Below, piece after piece: positions 17,603 through 27,814 of a stretch of DNA of 64,000 nucleotides. The notes below the pieces were generated by a model. The model saw only the letters and a program-made list of their open reading frames with translations. It searched no databases and was not told the DNA's origin. Within the stretch, counting starts at the first letter, position 1; every line of letters starts with the position of its first letter. The stretch spans positions 1-64,000 of the forward strand of contig NZ_BDBT01000008.1 in NCBI RefSeq assembly GCF_001613125.1, in the 5' to 3' direction. Position numbers and translations under genes: made by a program. The DNA is from Nocardia shimofusensis NBRC 100134. GTDB taxonomy: Bacteria > Actinomycetota > Actinomycetes > Mycobacteriales > Mycobacteriaceae.

Positions 17603-18250
17603 GTGACTCAGTGGCTACCCGTGCTCGGTTCGCTGATCGTCGCCGGTGCGGCGCTCGTCGGATTCCTGGTGAACAACGCGACGAACCGGCGGGCGATCGA
17701 CGCGGCCGACGAGCGGCATCAGCAGACGCTCGAGGAAGCCAGGAAGGCAGCCGAGGTCGCGCTCGACGCGGGTGAGCGACGTGAGCACGACCGGTGGCGG
17801 CACGAAGCGGTCGTCGCCGCGGTGTCCTCGGTACTGGAGACCTCGAATTCGGTCCGCCAGCAACTGTGGTCGTGCCATCGCTGGGAAGTCGACGACGACT
17901 TCGAGCTCGAGCGAGCCGGTCACGACATCCACGAGGCGCTGTGGGGGTGCAACGGCACCGTCAACCGGCTGCGCCTGCTCGCCACGCCGAAGATCCCGAA
18001 CCAGTGCGAAGACTTGGTGAGCACACTCGGCGCGGCCCGCAACATCACCCTGCAATATCTCAAGCTGCAGCTCGACGACGAGGCCACCAGCGAAGAATTC
18101 ACCGAGATCAACTCGCTGTGGGAGAAGGCGATTCGCAAGGCGATCGAGCAGGAGCGGGCGCTGGTCAACGCCACCCGCACCGAACTGGGCATCGAGCCGC
18201 TGAAGGATGTGGTCAAGCCGGAGCGCGAGCAGGTGCTCGACAACGCCTGA
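17603..18250 (+). CDS. Membrane-anchored coiled-coil hypothetical protein
   Basis: Predicted 215 residues. One N-terminal transmembrane helix (WLPVLGSLIVAGAALVGFLV, about residues 4-23) is followed by a charged helical region rich in Glu, Arg, Gln and Ala (residues about 30-80) that looks like a coiled coil. The rest is soluble and helical. GTG 17603 is chosen because the helix starts directly after it. The topology resembles small phage or actinobacterial membrane proteins of unknown role. The 80-base-plus leader from 17437 has no recognised gene. Confidence 0.7.
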   Translation: MTQWLPVLGSLIVAGAALVGFLVNNATNRRAIDAADERHQQTLEEARKAAEVALDAGERREHDRWRHEAVVAAVSSVLETSNSVRQQLWSCHRWEVDDDFELERAGHDIHEALWGCNGTVNRLRLLATPKIPNQCEDLVSTLGAARNITLQYLKLQLDDEATSEEFTEINSLWEKAIRKAIEQERALVNATRTELGIEPLKDVVKPEREQVLDNA

Positions 18251-18321
18251 GCGCGGCTGTCGCCGCGCGGGTCGGCCGGCGCACCCGGGCGGCATTGGGA
18301 TCACGGTCCCGCAAGAATCGG

Positions 18322-19728
18322 TCACCGAAGCGCAGTGACGGTCCGGCGCAGCGCATCTCGCAGGTATCCCGCGTAGACCTCGACGTCGCCGACGACCACC
18401 GGGTCGGCGTGCAGGGAGATCGTCACCGTCTCGCCGAGTCCGTGCACGCCGTGGGTGAGGCGCATGACCGAGCCGACGGCGGGGAAACCGGCGCTGAATC
18501 GAGCCGGACCGCCGAAGACGAGGTCGGCGGGACCGCGGTTCACGCTGGAGACGACGGTGTTGCCCGCGATGGCGGCCGGGACCGTGTCCAGCGGCCAGCC
18601 GTCGGCGTCGCGGCGCAGGAACAGGGCGGGGGTGACGGCGGTGACCTGGTCCTGAGCCGTCAGCAGCGGGTGGCGGGCGCGTTCGCTTCGGGCGCGTAAG
18701 GAGGTGGCGATCCTGTCGGCGCGCGCGGGCAGATCGGGTTCGTCGAGGCACAGGCCGATCGAGAGATTGCGATAGTTGTTGCGGGCGGGGCCCTTTCCTC
18801 TGCCCGGCAGCGCCATCGGCACCTGTGCGCCGAGGTCGGTGACGGGCGCGCCCTCGGCGGCAAGGTATTCCGGCAGGGCGATGGACACGGCGGTGAGGAC
18901 GACGACGGTGAGGGTGTGGCCCGGAACGCGCAGGTCGTCACTGTCGAAGACCAGCATGTCGACCGTGTGAGCGGACACCGGGGGCGCGCTGCCGTCGTTC
19001 ACGGCGGTGGGGGCGAAGCCGGGACCGGGTGGTGGCACCAGGCCCGCTTCGGTCAGCGCGGCCAGTCGTTCCCGCGCACGATGGGACCGGAAGCCGTGAT
19101 AGAAGGTTCGTGCCACGGCCACCGGCAGCAGCAGTGCGCCCGCTGCCGCGGCGAGACGGTCCGACCAGGCGGGCGGGCGCGGGCCCGCAGCCGCGACCGG
19201 ACCGGAGGACGAACCTCGGCCCACAGGCGTGGGCAGTCCACCGCCGGGTTCGGCTCCCCCGCCGAACAGTTCCCTCGCGGCTGCCGTGGCGCGCCGCCCG
19301 TCGACCAGGGCGTGCGACATCTGCAGCACGGCGACGGTGGTGGTCTCCTCGGCAGAACGGCGCATCGGCGCCCCGGCGATCCCGCGGAAGACGTGCAGCC
19401 GCCACGGGCGACGAGTCGCGTCCACTCCAGTACCGAGCAACTCCCCCACTGCCGTCCGCAATCCCGCCCAATCCGTGACGCCCGCGTGTTCGACGAACTG
19501 GTCGGGCAGGATCTCGCACGGCACCCATGACGGATAGGCCAGGTCACCCGGCACCTCGCGCAACCGCACACCGAGGTCGGGGACGGTGGCGGCGCGGGCC
19601 AGGATCGCGGAGCGCAGTTCGGCGGTCGGGCGGCCGAGATCGGCGAAAGCGTAGAGCAGGAACAGATCGTTGCGGCTGCGCCTCGACAACCAGAACATCG
19701 TCGCATCCTGCGCGGCCATCCGATCCAC
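18322..19728 (-). CDS. WS/DGAT-like acyltransferase domain protein
   Basis: Predicted 468 residues resembling wax ester synthase / diacylglycerol acyltransferases, which join acyl-CoA to alcohols or diacylglycerol. The motif SHALVDGRRA near residue 140 corresponds to HHxxxDG, but the first histidine is replaced by serine. The N-terminal MAAQDATMFWLSRR fits the LDA-type start, and a later region has NTVVSSVNRGP as in the family. A GTG at 19728 or an ATG at 19719 could start it. Loss of the first histidine may alter activity; some members keep only the second. Confidence 0.78.
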   Translation of the reverse strand: MDRMAAQDATMFWLSRRSRNDLFLLYAFADLGRPTAELRSAILARAATVPDLGVRLREVPGDLAYPSWVPCEILPDQFVEHAGVTDWAGLRTAVGELLGTGVDATRRPWRLHVFRGIAGAPMRRSAEETTTVAVLQMSHALVDGRRATAAARELFGGGAEPGGGLPTPVGRGSSSGPVAAAGPRPPAWSDRLAAAAGALLLPVAVARTFYHGFRSHRARERLAALTEAGLVPPPGPGFAPTAVNDGSAPPVSAHTVDMLVFDSDDLRVPGHTLTVVVLTAVSIALPEYLAAEGAPVTDLGAQVPMALPGRGKGPARNNYRNLSIGLCLDEPDLPARADRIATSLRARSERARHPLLTAQDQVTAVTPALFLRRDADGWPLDTVPAAIAGNTVVSSVNRGPADLVFGGPARFSAGFPAVGSVMRLTHGVHGLGETVTISLHADPVVVGDVEVYAGYLRDALRRTVTALR

Positions 19729-19865
19729 AGCACGACCTTATCGGCGCATCGCACCGGCTCGGGCGCCCGATCCGGCAGCAGTCCCTCCGCGGGACCCGCG
19801 CATGCCTCTCTGCCGTGCCGAAACCCCTGGTCGAGAGCCGATCGGCAGAGGCGAAAGGACGCGAA

Positions 19866-19895
19866 GGCCCCGAGTCCGAACGATGACTCGGGGCC
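19866..19895. terminator. Terminator after the DUF397 gene
   Basis: GGCCCCGAGT at 19866-19875 pairs perfectly with 19886-19895 across a 10-base loop, 28 bases past the minus-strand DUF397 stop. Confidence 0.7.
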
Positions 19896-19922
19896 GGCTG
19901 CTGCAGTTCCAGCGGGCTCGAC

Positions 19923-20132
19923 TCAGCCGCGCCGGAACTCCCCCGCGGAAACCCCGTTCACGAAGGCATCCCATTCGCCCGGCGTGAAAGCCAGCACCGG
20001 GCCGATTCCGTTGTCCTTGGTGTCGCGGACCGCTACGTTGCCGTCGCCGAGAAATGCCACTTCCACGCAGTTCCCGTCGGGACCACTGTATGAGCTCTTA
20101 CGCCACACAGCGCCCGTCACATCAACTTCCAC
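19923..20132 (-). CDS. DUF397 domain-containing protein
   Basis: Predicted 69 residues with the family pattern WRKSSYSGPDGNCVEVAFL near the start, VAVRDTKD in the middle and FTPGEWDAFV at the end. DUF397 proteins normally sit beside an XRE-type regulator and may act as its small partner. None is adjacent here; the nearest XRE gene in view is about 6 kb away. The GTG at 20132 is preceded by AAAGGAG at suitable spacing. Function in the family is not settled. Confidence 0.9.
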   Translation of the reverse strand: MEVDVTGAVWRKSSYSGPDGNCVEVAFLGDGNVAVRDTKDNGIGPVLAFTPGEWDAFVNGVSAGEFRRG

Positions 20133-20546
20133 GGCACTAGCTCCTTTGCTGCGTCGAAAACGAGATATCTGATTCCCGGATCGTGCTGACTAGCACCGGA
20201 ATGCGGTGACCAACTTCCGATTCCCGCGGTGCGCCTGGTGGTAGCGCGCAACTCTCCCGTGCGTTGTCATCGCCATCGGGGTCGAGGTGAGAACACCTGC
20301 GAGGGCGACCCCCGCGGTTCAGACAGTAGCAGCTTGACCGGGAGTTTGCCCGGCTCTTGCCAATTGGGCTCTACAAGTTTGCCAAGCTTGCAAAGAACAC
20401 TGTTTGCCGAAGCATTGCCGATGGTAAGCGCGCCGAGGAATGGCGCCGAGTGCCGGCCTCCGGGCTCCGTGATTGTCTCGTGATGACACTCGTCGGCGTT
20501 CCACATGGACCGCCCGGGGTGCCATTCCGCCGGCACACCGTGGATC
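20133..20546. promoter_or_regulatory. Long intergenic region with palindromic TTGC/GCAA boxes
   Basis: No gene is supported in these 414 bases. The AT-richer part at 20341-20425 holds a near-palindrome TTTGCCAAGCTTGCAAA at 20378-20394 and further TTTGCC or TTGCC boxes near 20345, 20357, 20404 and 20416. This looks like an operator array that could serve the DUF397 gene, the DUF309 gene, or both. The role is inferred. Confidence 0.45.
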
Positions 20547-20555
20547 ATGAGGGTT

Positions 20556-21167
20556 ATGGTCGAACGTCCACGCGACGAGGCAGGTCGCGCACGAAATCCA
20601 CGCCCGCGGGATCGCCTCGGCAGGCCCCTTCCGATCGGAAGCGTCGGCGTGCCGCGAATTCCGGATGATCTGAATCTGCCACCCCAGCAAACCCTCACCT
20701 TCGCTCAGCAACTTTTTGACGACGGTCTTGCTTTCAATGCCCACGAAGTACTGGAAGCCGCATGGAAGAACGGGCCGTTCGCTGAGAAGATGCTGTGGCA
20801 GGGTCTCGCGCAATACGCGGTGGGTATCACGCACCTCCAGCGCGGCAATCCGAAGGGCGCGCGGACCCTGCTCACCCGGGCGATCGGCAGGCTCGAGGCC
20901 CATCTGCGAGGAGATAGCTCGCCTACCGGCGAATTCCCTTACGGCATCGACGGGTCCGGCATCATCGCCCACGCCCATCGGCTGCTCGACGCGCTCGATC
21001 GCGGCGCACCGATCATCGAGGCGGACCTGGCGACACGGCTCGTGCCGGACTCCGCCGCACCGAATACGACATCGGCGGCCGGAGACGAGGGCGGACCGGA
21101 GGAGCCGGGCGGAGCGGAGGAGCCGGGCGGAGCGGAGGAGCCGGGCGAGCAGACGCACCTACGATGA
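20556..21167 (+). CDS. DUF309 domain-containing protein
   Basis: Predicted 203 residues. The N-terminal RPRDEAGRARNPRPRD is typical of actinobacterial DUF309 proteins, and the core shows FNAHEVLEAAWKN and WQGLAQYAVGITHLQRGN. The C-terminus has a short repeat (GGAEEPGGAEEP) encoded by repeated GAGGAGCCGGGCGGAGC units around 21107-21150. An ATG at 20547 is an alternative start. It overlaps gluQ by four bases (ATGA), so the two are co-translated. Its function is unknown. Confidence 0.82.
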   Translation: MVERPRDEAGRARNPRPRDRLGRPLPIGSVGVPRIPDDLNLPPQQTLTFAQQLFDDGLAFNAHEVLEAAWKNGPFAEKMLWQGLAQYAVGITHLQRGNPKGARTLLTRAIGRLEAHLRGDSSPTGEFPYGIDGSGIIAHAHRLLDALDRGAPIIEADLATRLVPDSAAPNTTSAAGDEGGPEEPGGAEEPGGAEEPGEQTHLR

Positions 21168-22099
21168 CTGTCGTGCCGCCACCCGAATCCGCAGGCGCGG
21201 GCCGCTACGCGCCGAGCCCGTCCGGTGATCTGCACCTGGGCAATCTGCGCACCGCCCTGCTCGCCTGGCTGTTCGCGCGTTCGACCGGCCGGCGGTTCCT
21301 GTTGCGGGTGGAGGATCTGGACCGGGTCCGGCGCGGCGCGCAGGAACGCCAGCTCGCCGATCTGGCGGCCATCGGCCTGGATTGGGACGGGCCGGTGGTG
21401 TGCCAGTCGCAGCGGCTCGGCCTCTACGCAGCCGCGATCGAGCGACTGACCGAGGCCGGCCGCACCTACGAGTGCTTCTGCACGCGCCGCGAGATCCAGC
21501 AGGCCGCGAGCGCGCCGCACGGTCCGATGGGCGCCTACCCCGGCCTCTGCCGCGATCTCACCGACGCCCAGCGGGCCGCCCGCCGCGCCGAGGGCCGCTC
21601 GCCCGCGCTCCGGTTGCGGGCCGAGGTCACGGAATTCGTGATCGACGACGAACTGCACGGCCGCTACACAGGCAGAGTGGACGACGTGGTGCTGCGCCGC
21701 GTCGACGGCGTGCCCGCGTACAACCTGGCCGTGGTGGTCGATGACGCCGATCAGGGCATCGATCAGGTGGTGCGCGGCGACGACCTGTTGCCGTCCACAC
21801 CGCGTCAGGCGTATCTGGCGAGCCTGCTGGGGCTTCCGGCGCCGCGCTACGCGCATGTTCCGCTGGTGCTCAACGAGCACGGGCAACGGCTGGCCAAGCG
21901 CGACGGTTCGGTCACTTTGGAGGATCAGCGGCGCGCGGGCGCCGGCGCGGATGAGGTCGCGGCGCGACTGATCGCTTCGCTCGGGTTTCCTCCGGGCAGC
22001 GCGGCAGATACCCTGGCGCGCTTCGATCCGGCTATTCTTCCCAGAGAACCCTCGATCTTCGCCGACGATGGGTTGTTACGGCCCAGCGGTAGTCCGTAA
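21164..22099 (+). CDS. gluQ: Glutamyl-Q tRNA(Asp) synthetase
   Basis: Predicted 311-residue truncated glutamyl-tRNA synthetase. It lacks the anticodon-binding domain and transfers glutamate onto queuosine 34 of tRNA(Asp). The HIGH-like motif GDLHLGN is at residues 21-27, and the KMSKS equivalent is LAKRDGS. A zinc site is suggested by CFCTRR and the later YPGLC. The enzyme only makes sense if queuosine is present; a queuosine-precursor transporter and tgt lie 1.5-4 kb downstream. It starts at ATG 21164, overlapping the DUF309 stop. Confidence 0.9.
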   Translation: MTVVPPPESAGAGRYAPSPSGDLHLGNLRTALLAWLFARSTGRRFLLRVEDLDRVRRGAQERQLADLAAIGLDWDGPVVCQSQRLGLYAAAIERLTEAGRTYECFCTRREIQQAASAPHGPMGAYPGLCRDLTDAQRAARRAEGRSPALRLRAEVTEFVIDDELHGRYTGRVDDVVLRRVDGVPAYNLAVVVDDADQGIDQVVRGDDLLPSTPRQAYLASLLGLPAPRYAHVPLVLNEHGQRLAKRDGSVTLEDQRRAGAGADEVAARLIASLGFPPGSAADTLARFDPAILPREPSIFADDGLLRPSGSP

Positions 22100-22151
22100 C
22101 GTACGAAATGACCGATCTTCGGTTCACCCGATCGACGACTAGGACGTAGAG

Positions 22152-22838
22152 ATGACGAGCGGTGGGTACGACCCCAATCAGAATCCCCAGGGCGGACAGC
22201 CTTACGGTCAGCAGCCCTACGGCCAGCAGCCCTACGGCCAGGATCCGTACGGTCAGCAGCAGCCCCAGTACGGGCAGCAGCCCCAGTACGGGCAGCAGCC
22301 CCAGTACGGGCAGCAACCGCAATACGGGCAGCAGCCCTACGGACAGCCCGACTACGGTCAGCAGCAGTACGGCCAGCAGCCCTACGGCGAGCACTACGGT
22401 GGCGTCACCCCCGGTGAACTGCTGCCGCGCCTGGGTGCTCGAATCATCGACACCCTCATCGTGGGCATCCCGGTCTCCATCGTGATGAACCTGATCCTGG
22501 GCTTCGACGGCGGCATCGGCGCCTCGCTGATCAGCAACCTCGTCACCACCGCCGCGATCCTCGGCTACTTCGTCGGTATGGAGGTCACCCAGGGCGGTGC
22601 CACCCTCGGCAAGAAGATGCTGGGACTGCGCGTGGTCGCCCCCGGCGGCGCCCCCTCGATCGATCCGGTCACCTCGCTCAAGCGCAACTTGTTCTACGCG
22701 GTCAGCCTGGTGCCATGCATCGGCGGGCTGATCACCCTCGGCCTGTCGATCTACATCGCGATCACCATCGAGCAGGACCCGAACAAGCAGGGCTGGCACG
22801 ACAAGTTCGCCGGCGGCACGCAGGTCGTCAAGGGCTGA
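22152..22838 (+). CDS. RDD family membrane protein with Gln/Tyr-rich repeat head
   Basis: Predicted 228 residues. The first 80 residues are tandem QPYGQQ and QPQYGQ units encoded by repeated 15- to 18-base blocks (about 22195-22385). The RDD domain follows with [22 protein letters not shown] and [14 protein letters not shown] segments and three to four transmembrane helices. RDD proteins are small membrane proteins; some relate to ion transport. A similar head is found in the neighbouring DUF4190 protein on the opposite strand, so both may share a low-complexity interaction region. Confidence 0.85.
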   Translation: MTSGGYDPNQNPQGGQPYGQQPYGQQPYGQDPYGQQQPQYGQQPQYGQQPQYGQQPQYGQQPYGQPDYGQQQYGQQPYGEHYGGVTPGELLPRLGARIIDTLIVGIPVSIVMNLILGFDGGIGASLISNLVTTAAILGYFVGMEVTQGGATLGKKMLGLRVVAPGGAPSIDPVTSLKRNLFYAVSLVPCIGGLITLGLSIYIAITIEQDPNKQGWHDKFAGGTQVVKG

Positions 22839-22860
22839 CCGGTCCGGCCTTCCGACAGCG

Positions 22861-22892
22861 AAGGGGCGCTCCCGAGTGTGGGAGCGCCCCTT
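22861..22892. terminator. Bidirectional terminator between RDD and DUF4190 genes
   Basis: AAGGGGCGCTCCC at 22861-22873 pairs with 22880-22892 across GAGTGT, followed by TTTCGTC on the plus strand. Confidence 0.85.
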
Positions 22893-22905
22893 TCGTCGTC
22901 CGCGG

Positions 22906-23559
22906 CTAGAACGTCCCCGCGAAGGCGCCCGCGAACGTGAGAATCCAGTAGAGCAGGTTGATCACCACGCCCGCCGCGCCGACCCAGATACCGGCCTGCG
23001 CCATGCCCTTGCCGGACTCGTCGCCCGAGGTCTTCATCTGGTTCATCGCGACGATGCCCAGCACCAAGCCGACCGCGGGGAGGATGATGGTGCAGCAGGA
23101 GACCAGACCGAGGATCGAGACGATCATCGAGGCCAGCGCCATCCCGTTGAGTCCGCCCGACGGCGGCTGCCCGTAGGGCTGGTAGCCGCCCGCCCCCGGG
23201 TAGCCCGGCTGCGGATAGCCGGGCTGACCGTAGCCGGGCTGCTGCGGATAGCCGGGCTGCTGGGCGTACCCCGGCTGCGACTGCTGGGGATAACTCGGCT
23301 GCGACTGCTGCGGATAGCCCGGCTGCCGGCCATACCCCGGCTGCGACTGCTGGGGATGCGCCGGACCGGATTCGCCCGACTTGTACAGCGACGGTCCCGA
23401 CGGCGGGTACTGCCCCGGCGACGGCGGGGGCGTGGACTGTCCGTACGCCGGTGGTTGCTGCGGGTACTGCGGCACAGAACCCTGGGCGCCGGACTCGGGC
23501 GAAACGCCTTCTCCGCCGTACTGTTTCCACCATTCGTCGGAATCGCCGGGATTCGTCAT
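22906..23559 (-). CDS. DUF4190-type membrane protein with Tyr/Gln-rich repeat head
   Basis: Predicted 217 residues. A repetitive cytoplasmic head (QQSQPGYGRQPGYPQQ and similar, about residues 25-125) precedes two transmembrane helices in the form LASMIVSILGLVSCCTIILPAVGLVLGIVAMNQ and a final hydrophobic segment. This is the DUF4190 pattern common in actinobacteria. ATG 23559 (MTNPGDSDEWW) is chosen over an in-frame upstream start because the acidic-aromatic start is typical of this family. It is divergent from the transporter gene. Confidence 0.85.
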   Translation of the reverse strand: MTNPGDSDEWWKQYGGEGVSPESGAQGSVPQYPQQPPAYGQSTPPPSPGQYPPSGPSLYKSGESGPAHPQQSQPGYGRQPGYPQQSQPSYPQQSQPGYAQQPGYPQQPGYGQPGYPQPGYPGAGGYQPYGQPPSGGLNGMALASMIVSILGLVSCCTIILPAVGLVLGIVAMNQMKTSGDESGKGMAQAGIWVGAAGVVINLLYWILTFAGAFAGTF

Positions 23560-23596
23560 GGATACAGGGTATTCCACACCTGCGAGGATGGTCTGT

Positions 23597-24370
23597 GTGA
23601 GTCATTCAGAGCAGTCCTTGAAGCCCGAGGGGTCTGGACACCCCGCGCCCGTTCACGCGGCGTACGCCCAGGTGGCGCGGGGGTACTACCCACAGATCGT
23701 CGCCCTGTTCACCGCGACGCTGATCATCTCCAACATCTGCGCGACCAAGGGCGTCGAGTTCTTCGGCGACCGATCGGTCACGTTCGGCCCGCTCCAGATC
23801 CTGCCGATCGTCACCGACGGCGCGTTCTTCCTGTTCCCGCTCGCCTACATCCTCGGCGACGTGCTCAGCGAGGTCTACGGCTTCCGCGCCACCCGCCGCG
23901 CCATCTACTGCGGGTTCGCCGCGTTGGTGCTGACCGTGCTGTGCTTCGCCGTGGTACTGAATCTGCCCGCCGCGAGCTTCTACGAGAATCAGGAGGCATT
24001 GCGCAGCGTCATCGCCCCGGTGCCGCGTCTGGTGCTCGCCGGTCTGGCCGGGTATTTCGTGGGCCAGCTGCTCAATTCCGCGGTGCTGGTGCTGATCAAG
24101 GAACGCACGAAGGAGCGCCATCTGTGGGCGCGGCTGATCGGGTCGACCGTGGTCGGCGAGTTCGCCGACACCCTGATCTTCTGCTCGATCGCGGCGGGGG
24201 CCATCGGGATCGAGACCACCGCGCAGTTCGTGAACTTCGTGATCGTCGGCTTCCTGTGGAAGACGTTGTGCGAGATCGTGGTCATGCCGATCACCTATCG
24301 GGTGATCGCGGTATTGAAGAAGCGGGAACCGAACTACGCGCCGATTACCGCGGATCCCTTGCACAGCTGA
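23597..24370 (+). CDS. yhhQ: Queuosine precursor transporter (YhhQ / VUT family)
   Basis: Predicted 257 residues with six transmembrane helices. The family pattern is clear: ISNICATKGVEFF, PIVTDGAFFLFPLAYILGDVLSEVYGFRATRRAI, and WARLIGSTVVGEFADTLIFC. In E. coli YhhQ imports queuine-type precursors. GAGGATGG stands before GTG 23597; ATG 23588 is an alternative. It lies between gluQ and tgt, both of which act on queuosine, which supports a salvage role. No de novo pathway genes (queC, queD, queE, queF) are in the window. Confidence 0.88.
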   Translation: MSHSEQSLKPEGSGHPAPVHAAYAQVARGYYPQIVALFTATLIISNICATKGVEFFGDRSVTFGPLQILPIVTDGAFFLFPLAYILGDVLSEVYGFRATRRAIYCGFAALVLTVLCFAVVLNLPAASFYENQEALRSVIAPVPRLVLAGLAGYFVGQLLNSAVLVLIKERTKERHLWARLIGSTVVGEFADTLIFCSIAAGAIGIETTAQFVNFVIVGFLWKTLCEIVVMPITYRVIAVLKKREPNYAPITADPLHS

Positions 24371-24443
24371 GTCGGTGACACAGTCGAATCCCGTGCTCGG
24401 CCGAAGGGCGTGCCCGGCCGAGCGCCCGGTCCGGCGGGGTGGG

Positions 24444-25706
<1,263 letters not shown>

Positions 25707-25894
25707 CTACACCGCGCCCGGCGCTGCCACCGCGTCACGGTCTCCGGCGGGCCGACTCGGACCGCCGGGCGCAGTCCCGGACCAACGGCATGCGCGGCAG
25801 GCGGAGCCTGCGGCCGCGCCCCCGCATCCGCGCACTCCGGCGACGACAGCCCCGGGCCGCGAGCAGCGGCGGCCGCACGCGTGGGCGGCAGCGA

Positions 25895-27814
25895 TCAGGC
25901 GTCCGCGGCCGCTGCCGCGAACTGGGCGTTGTAGAGGCGGTAGTAGGCGCCGCGCTCCTCCAGCAGTCGCTGGTGGTCGCCGTGTTCGACGATGCGGCCC
26001 GCCTCCATGACGACGATGAGGTCGGCGTCGCGGATGGTCGAGAGCCGGTGCGCGATCACGAAACTGGTGCGGTCGCGGCGCAGCGCGGCGGTGGCGTGCT
26101 GCACCAGCAGTTCGGTGCGGGTGTCGACCGAACTGGTGGCCTCGTCCAGGATCAGGATGGACGGCTTGGCCAGGAAAGCGCGGGCGATGGTGATCAGCTG
26201 TTTCTCGCCCGCGCTGACGCCGCCGCCCTCTTCGTCGATCATGGTGTCGTAGCCGTCGGGCAGCGCGTGCACGAAGCGATCGACGTAGGCGGCGCGAGCG
26301 GCGTCGAGGATCTCGGACTCGGTGGCCTCCGGATTGCCGTAGGCGATGTTCTCGCGGATGGTTCCGCGGAACAGCCAGGTGTCCTGCAGCACCATGCCGA
26401 TGCGCGAGCGCAGGTTGTCGCGGGTCATCTCGGTGATGTCCACGCCGTCGATGGTGATGGTGCCCGCGTCGAGCTCGTAGAAGCGCATGAGCAGGTTCAC
26501 CAGCGTCGTCTTGCCCGCGCCGGTCGGGCCGACGATGGCGACCACGTGCCCGGGCTCGGCGACCAGCGAGAGCCGCTCGATCACCGGCCTGCCGGGTTCG
26601 TAGCCGAAGGACACCGCCTCGAACTCCACCCGGCCGCGGTCGACCGGGCGCACGGCTGCCATCTCCGGGTCGGGCGACTGTTCCTCGGCGTCGAGGATCT
26701 CGAAGATCCGCTCGGCCGAGGCGACGCCGGATTGCAGCAGGTTGATCATGGAGCCGATCTGGGTGAGCGGCTGGCTGAACTGGCGCGAGTACTGGATGAA
26801 CGCCTGCACCTCGCCGAGCGAGAGCTGACCTGTGGCGACCCGAAGACCGCCGACCAGCGCGATCAGCACGAAGTTCACATTCCCCAGGAACATGATCGAG
26901 GGCATGATCAGCCCGGAGATGAACTGTGCCCGGAAACTGGATTCATAGAGTTTGTCGTTGCGCTTGTCGAACTCGATGCCGACCTCGCGGTTGCGGCCGA
27001 ACGCGGTGATCACCTCGTGGCCGGTGTAGGCCTCCTCGACCTGGGCGTTGACCAGGCCGGTGTATTTCCACTGGTCGACGAAGTGCGGCTTGGAACGCTT
27101 GGCGATCATGGCGGTGACGATCACCGCGCCCGGCACGGTGAGCAGGGCGATCAGCGCCAGCAGCGGCGAGATCCAGAACATCATGATCAGGATGCCGATC
27201 ACGGTGAACACCGAGGTCAGCAGCTGGCTCATGGTCTGCTGCAGGCTCTGGGAGACATTGTCGACGTCGTTGGTCACCCGGCTGAGCACATCGCCGCGCG
27301 GCTGGGAGTCGAAGTAGCGCAACGGCAGCCGGTGGATCTTGTCCTCGATGTCGGCGCGCAGCCGTTTCACCGTGCGGTTGATGACGATATTGAGCAGGTA
27401 GGCCTGCCCCCAGCTGAACAGCGCGGCGGTCACGTACAGCGCGAGCACGATCAGCAGCACCCGGCCGACCGCGTCGAAGTCCACGCCGACGCCGGGGACC
27501 ACGTTCATCGCCGAGAGCATGTCGGCGAGGGTGTCGTCACCCGCCGCGCGCAACCGCTCGACCGCCTCGTCCTTGGACAACCCGCTCATGCCGGCGAGGT
27601 TGTTGCCGACCACGCCGTCGAAGACGATATTGGTGGCCTTGCCCAGCAGATACGGGCCGAGGGTGTTGAGCACCACCGAGGTGATCACCATGGCGGTGAT
27701 GCACCAGACATAGAAGCGTTCCGGCGCGAGCCTGGCCAGCAGGCGCTTCAGCGACGGGGAGAACGATTTGGGTTTGGTGCCCGGTGCACCCGGCTGCGGT
27801 CCACCCGGTCTCAT
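25895..27814 (-). CDS. ABC exporter half-transporter, second subunit
   Basis: Predicted 639 residues: six-helix type I exporter domain (about residues 40-350) and a nucleotide-binding domain. Walker A is GPTGAGKTT, Walker B is ILILDEATSSVD, and the signature motif reads VSAGEKQL instead of LSGGQ. It overlaps the upstream exporter subunit by four bases (ATGA at 27811-27814), so a heterodimer is likely. The pair resembles Rv1272c/Rv1273c-like exporters. Such transporters export lipids, peptides or drugs; the substrate cannot be told. Confidence 0.92.
   Translation of the reverse strand: MRPGGPQPGAPGTKPKSFSPSLKRLLARLAPERFYVWCITAMVITSVVLNTLGPYLLGKATNIVFDGVVGNNLAGMSGLSKDEAVERLRAAGDDTLADMLSAMNVVPGVGVDFDAVGRVLLIVLALYVTAALFSWGQAYLLNIVINRTVKRLRADIEDKIHRLPLRYFDSQPRGDVLSRVTNDVDNVSQSLQQTMSQLLTSVFTVIGILIMMFWISPLLALIALLTVPGAVIVTAMIAKRSKPHFVDQWKYTGLVNAQVEEAYTGHEVITAFGRNREVGIEFDKRNDKLYESSFRAQFISGLIMPSIMFLGNVNFVLIALVGGLRVATGQLSLGEVQAFIQYSRQFSQPLTQIGSMINLLQSGVASAERIFEILDAEEQSPDPEMAAVRPVDRGRVEFEAVSFGYEPGRPVIERLSLVAEPGHVVAIVGPTGAGKTTLVNLLMRFYELDAGTITIDGVDITEMTRDNLRSRIGMVLQDTWLFRGTIRENIAYGNPEATESEILDAARAAYVDRFVHALPDGYDTMIDEEGGGVSAGEKQLITIARAFLAKPSILILDEATSSVDTRTELLVQHATAALRRDRTSFVIAHRLSTIRDADLIVVMEAGRIVEHGDHQRLLEERGAYYRLYNAQFAAAAADA

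Noticed and set aside
20319..21158. 279-codon minus-strand reading frame opposite DUF309
   Set aside because: Arg-rich with repeated LLRSAR derived from the DUF309 repeat; no start signal and no family.
22195..22385. Regular repeats suggesting a CRISPR array
   Set aside because: The 15- to 18-base units encode a Gln/Tyr/Gly-rich protein head in frame; there are no unique spacers and no cas genes.
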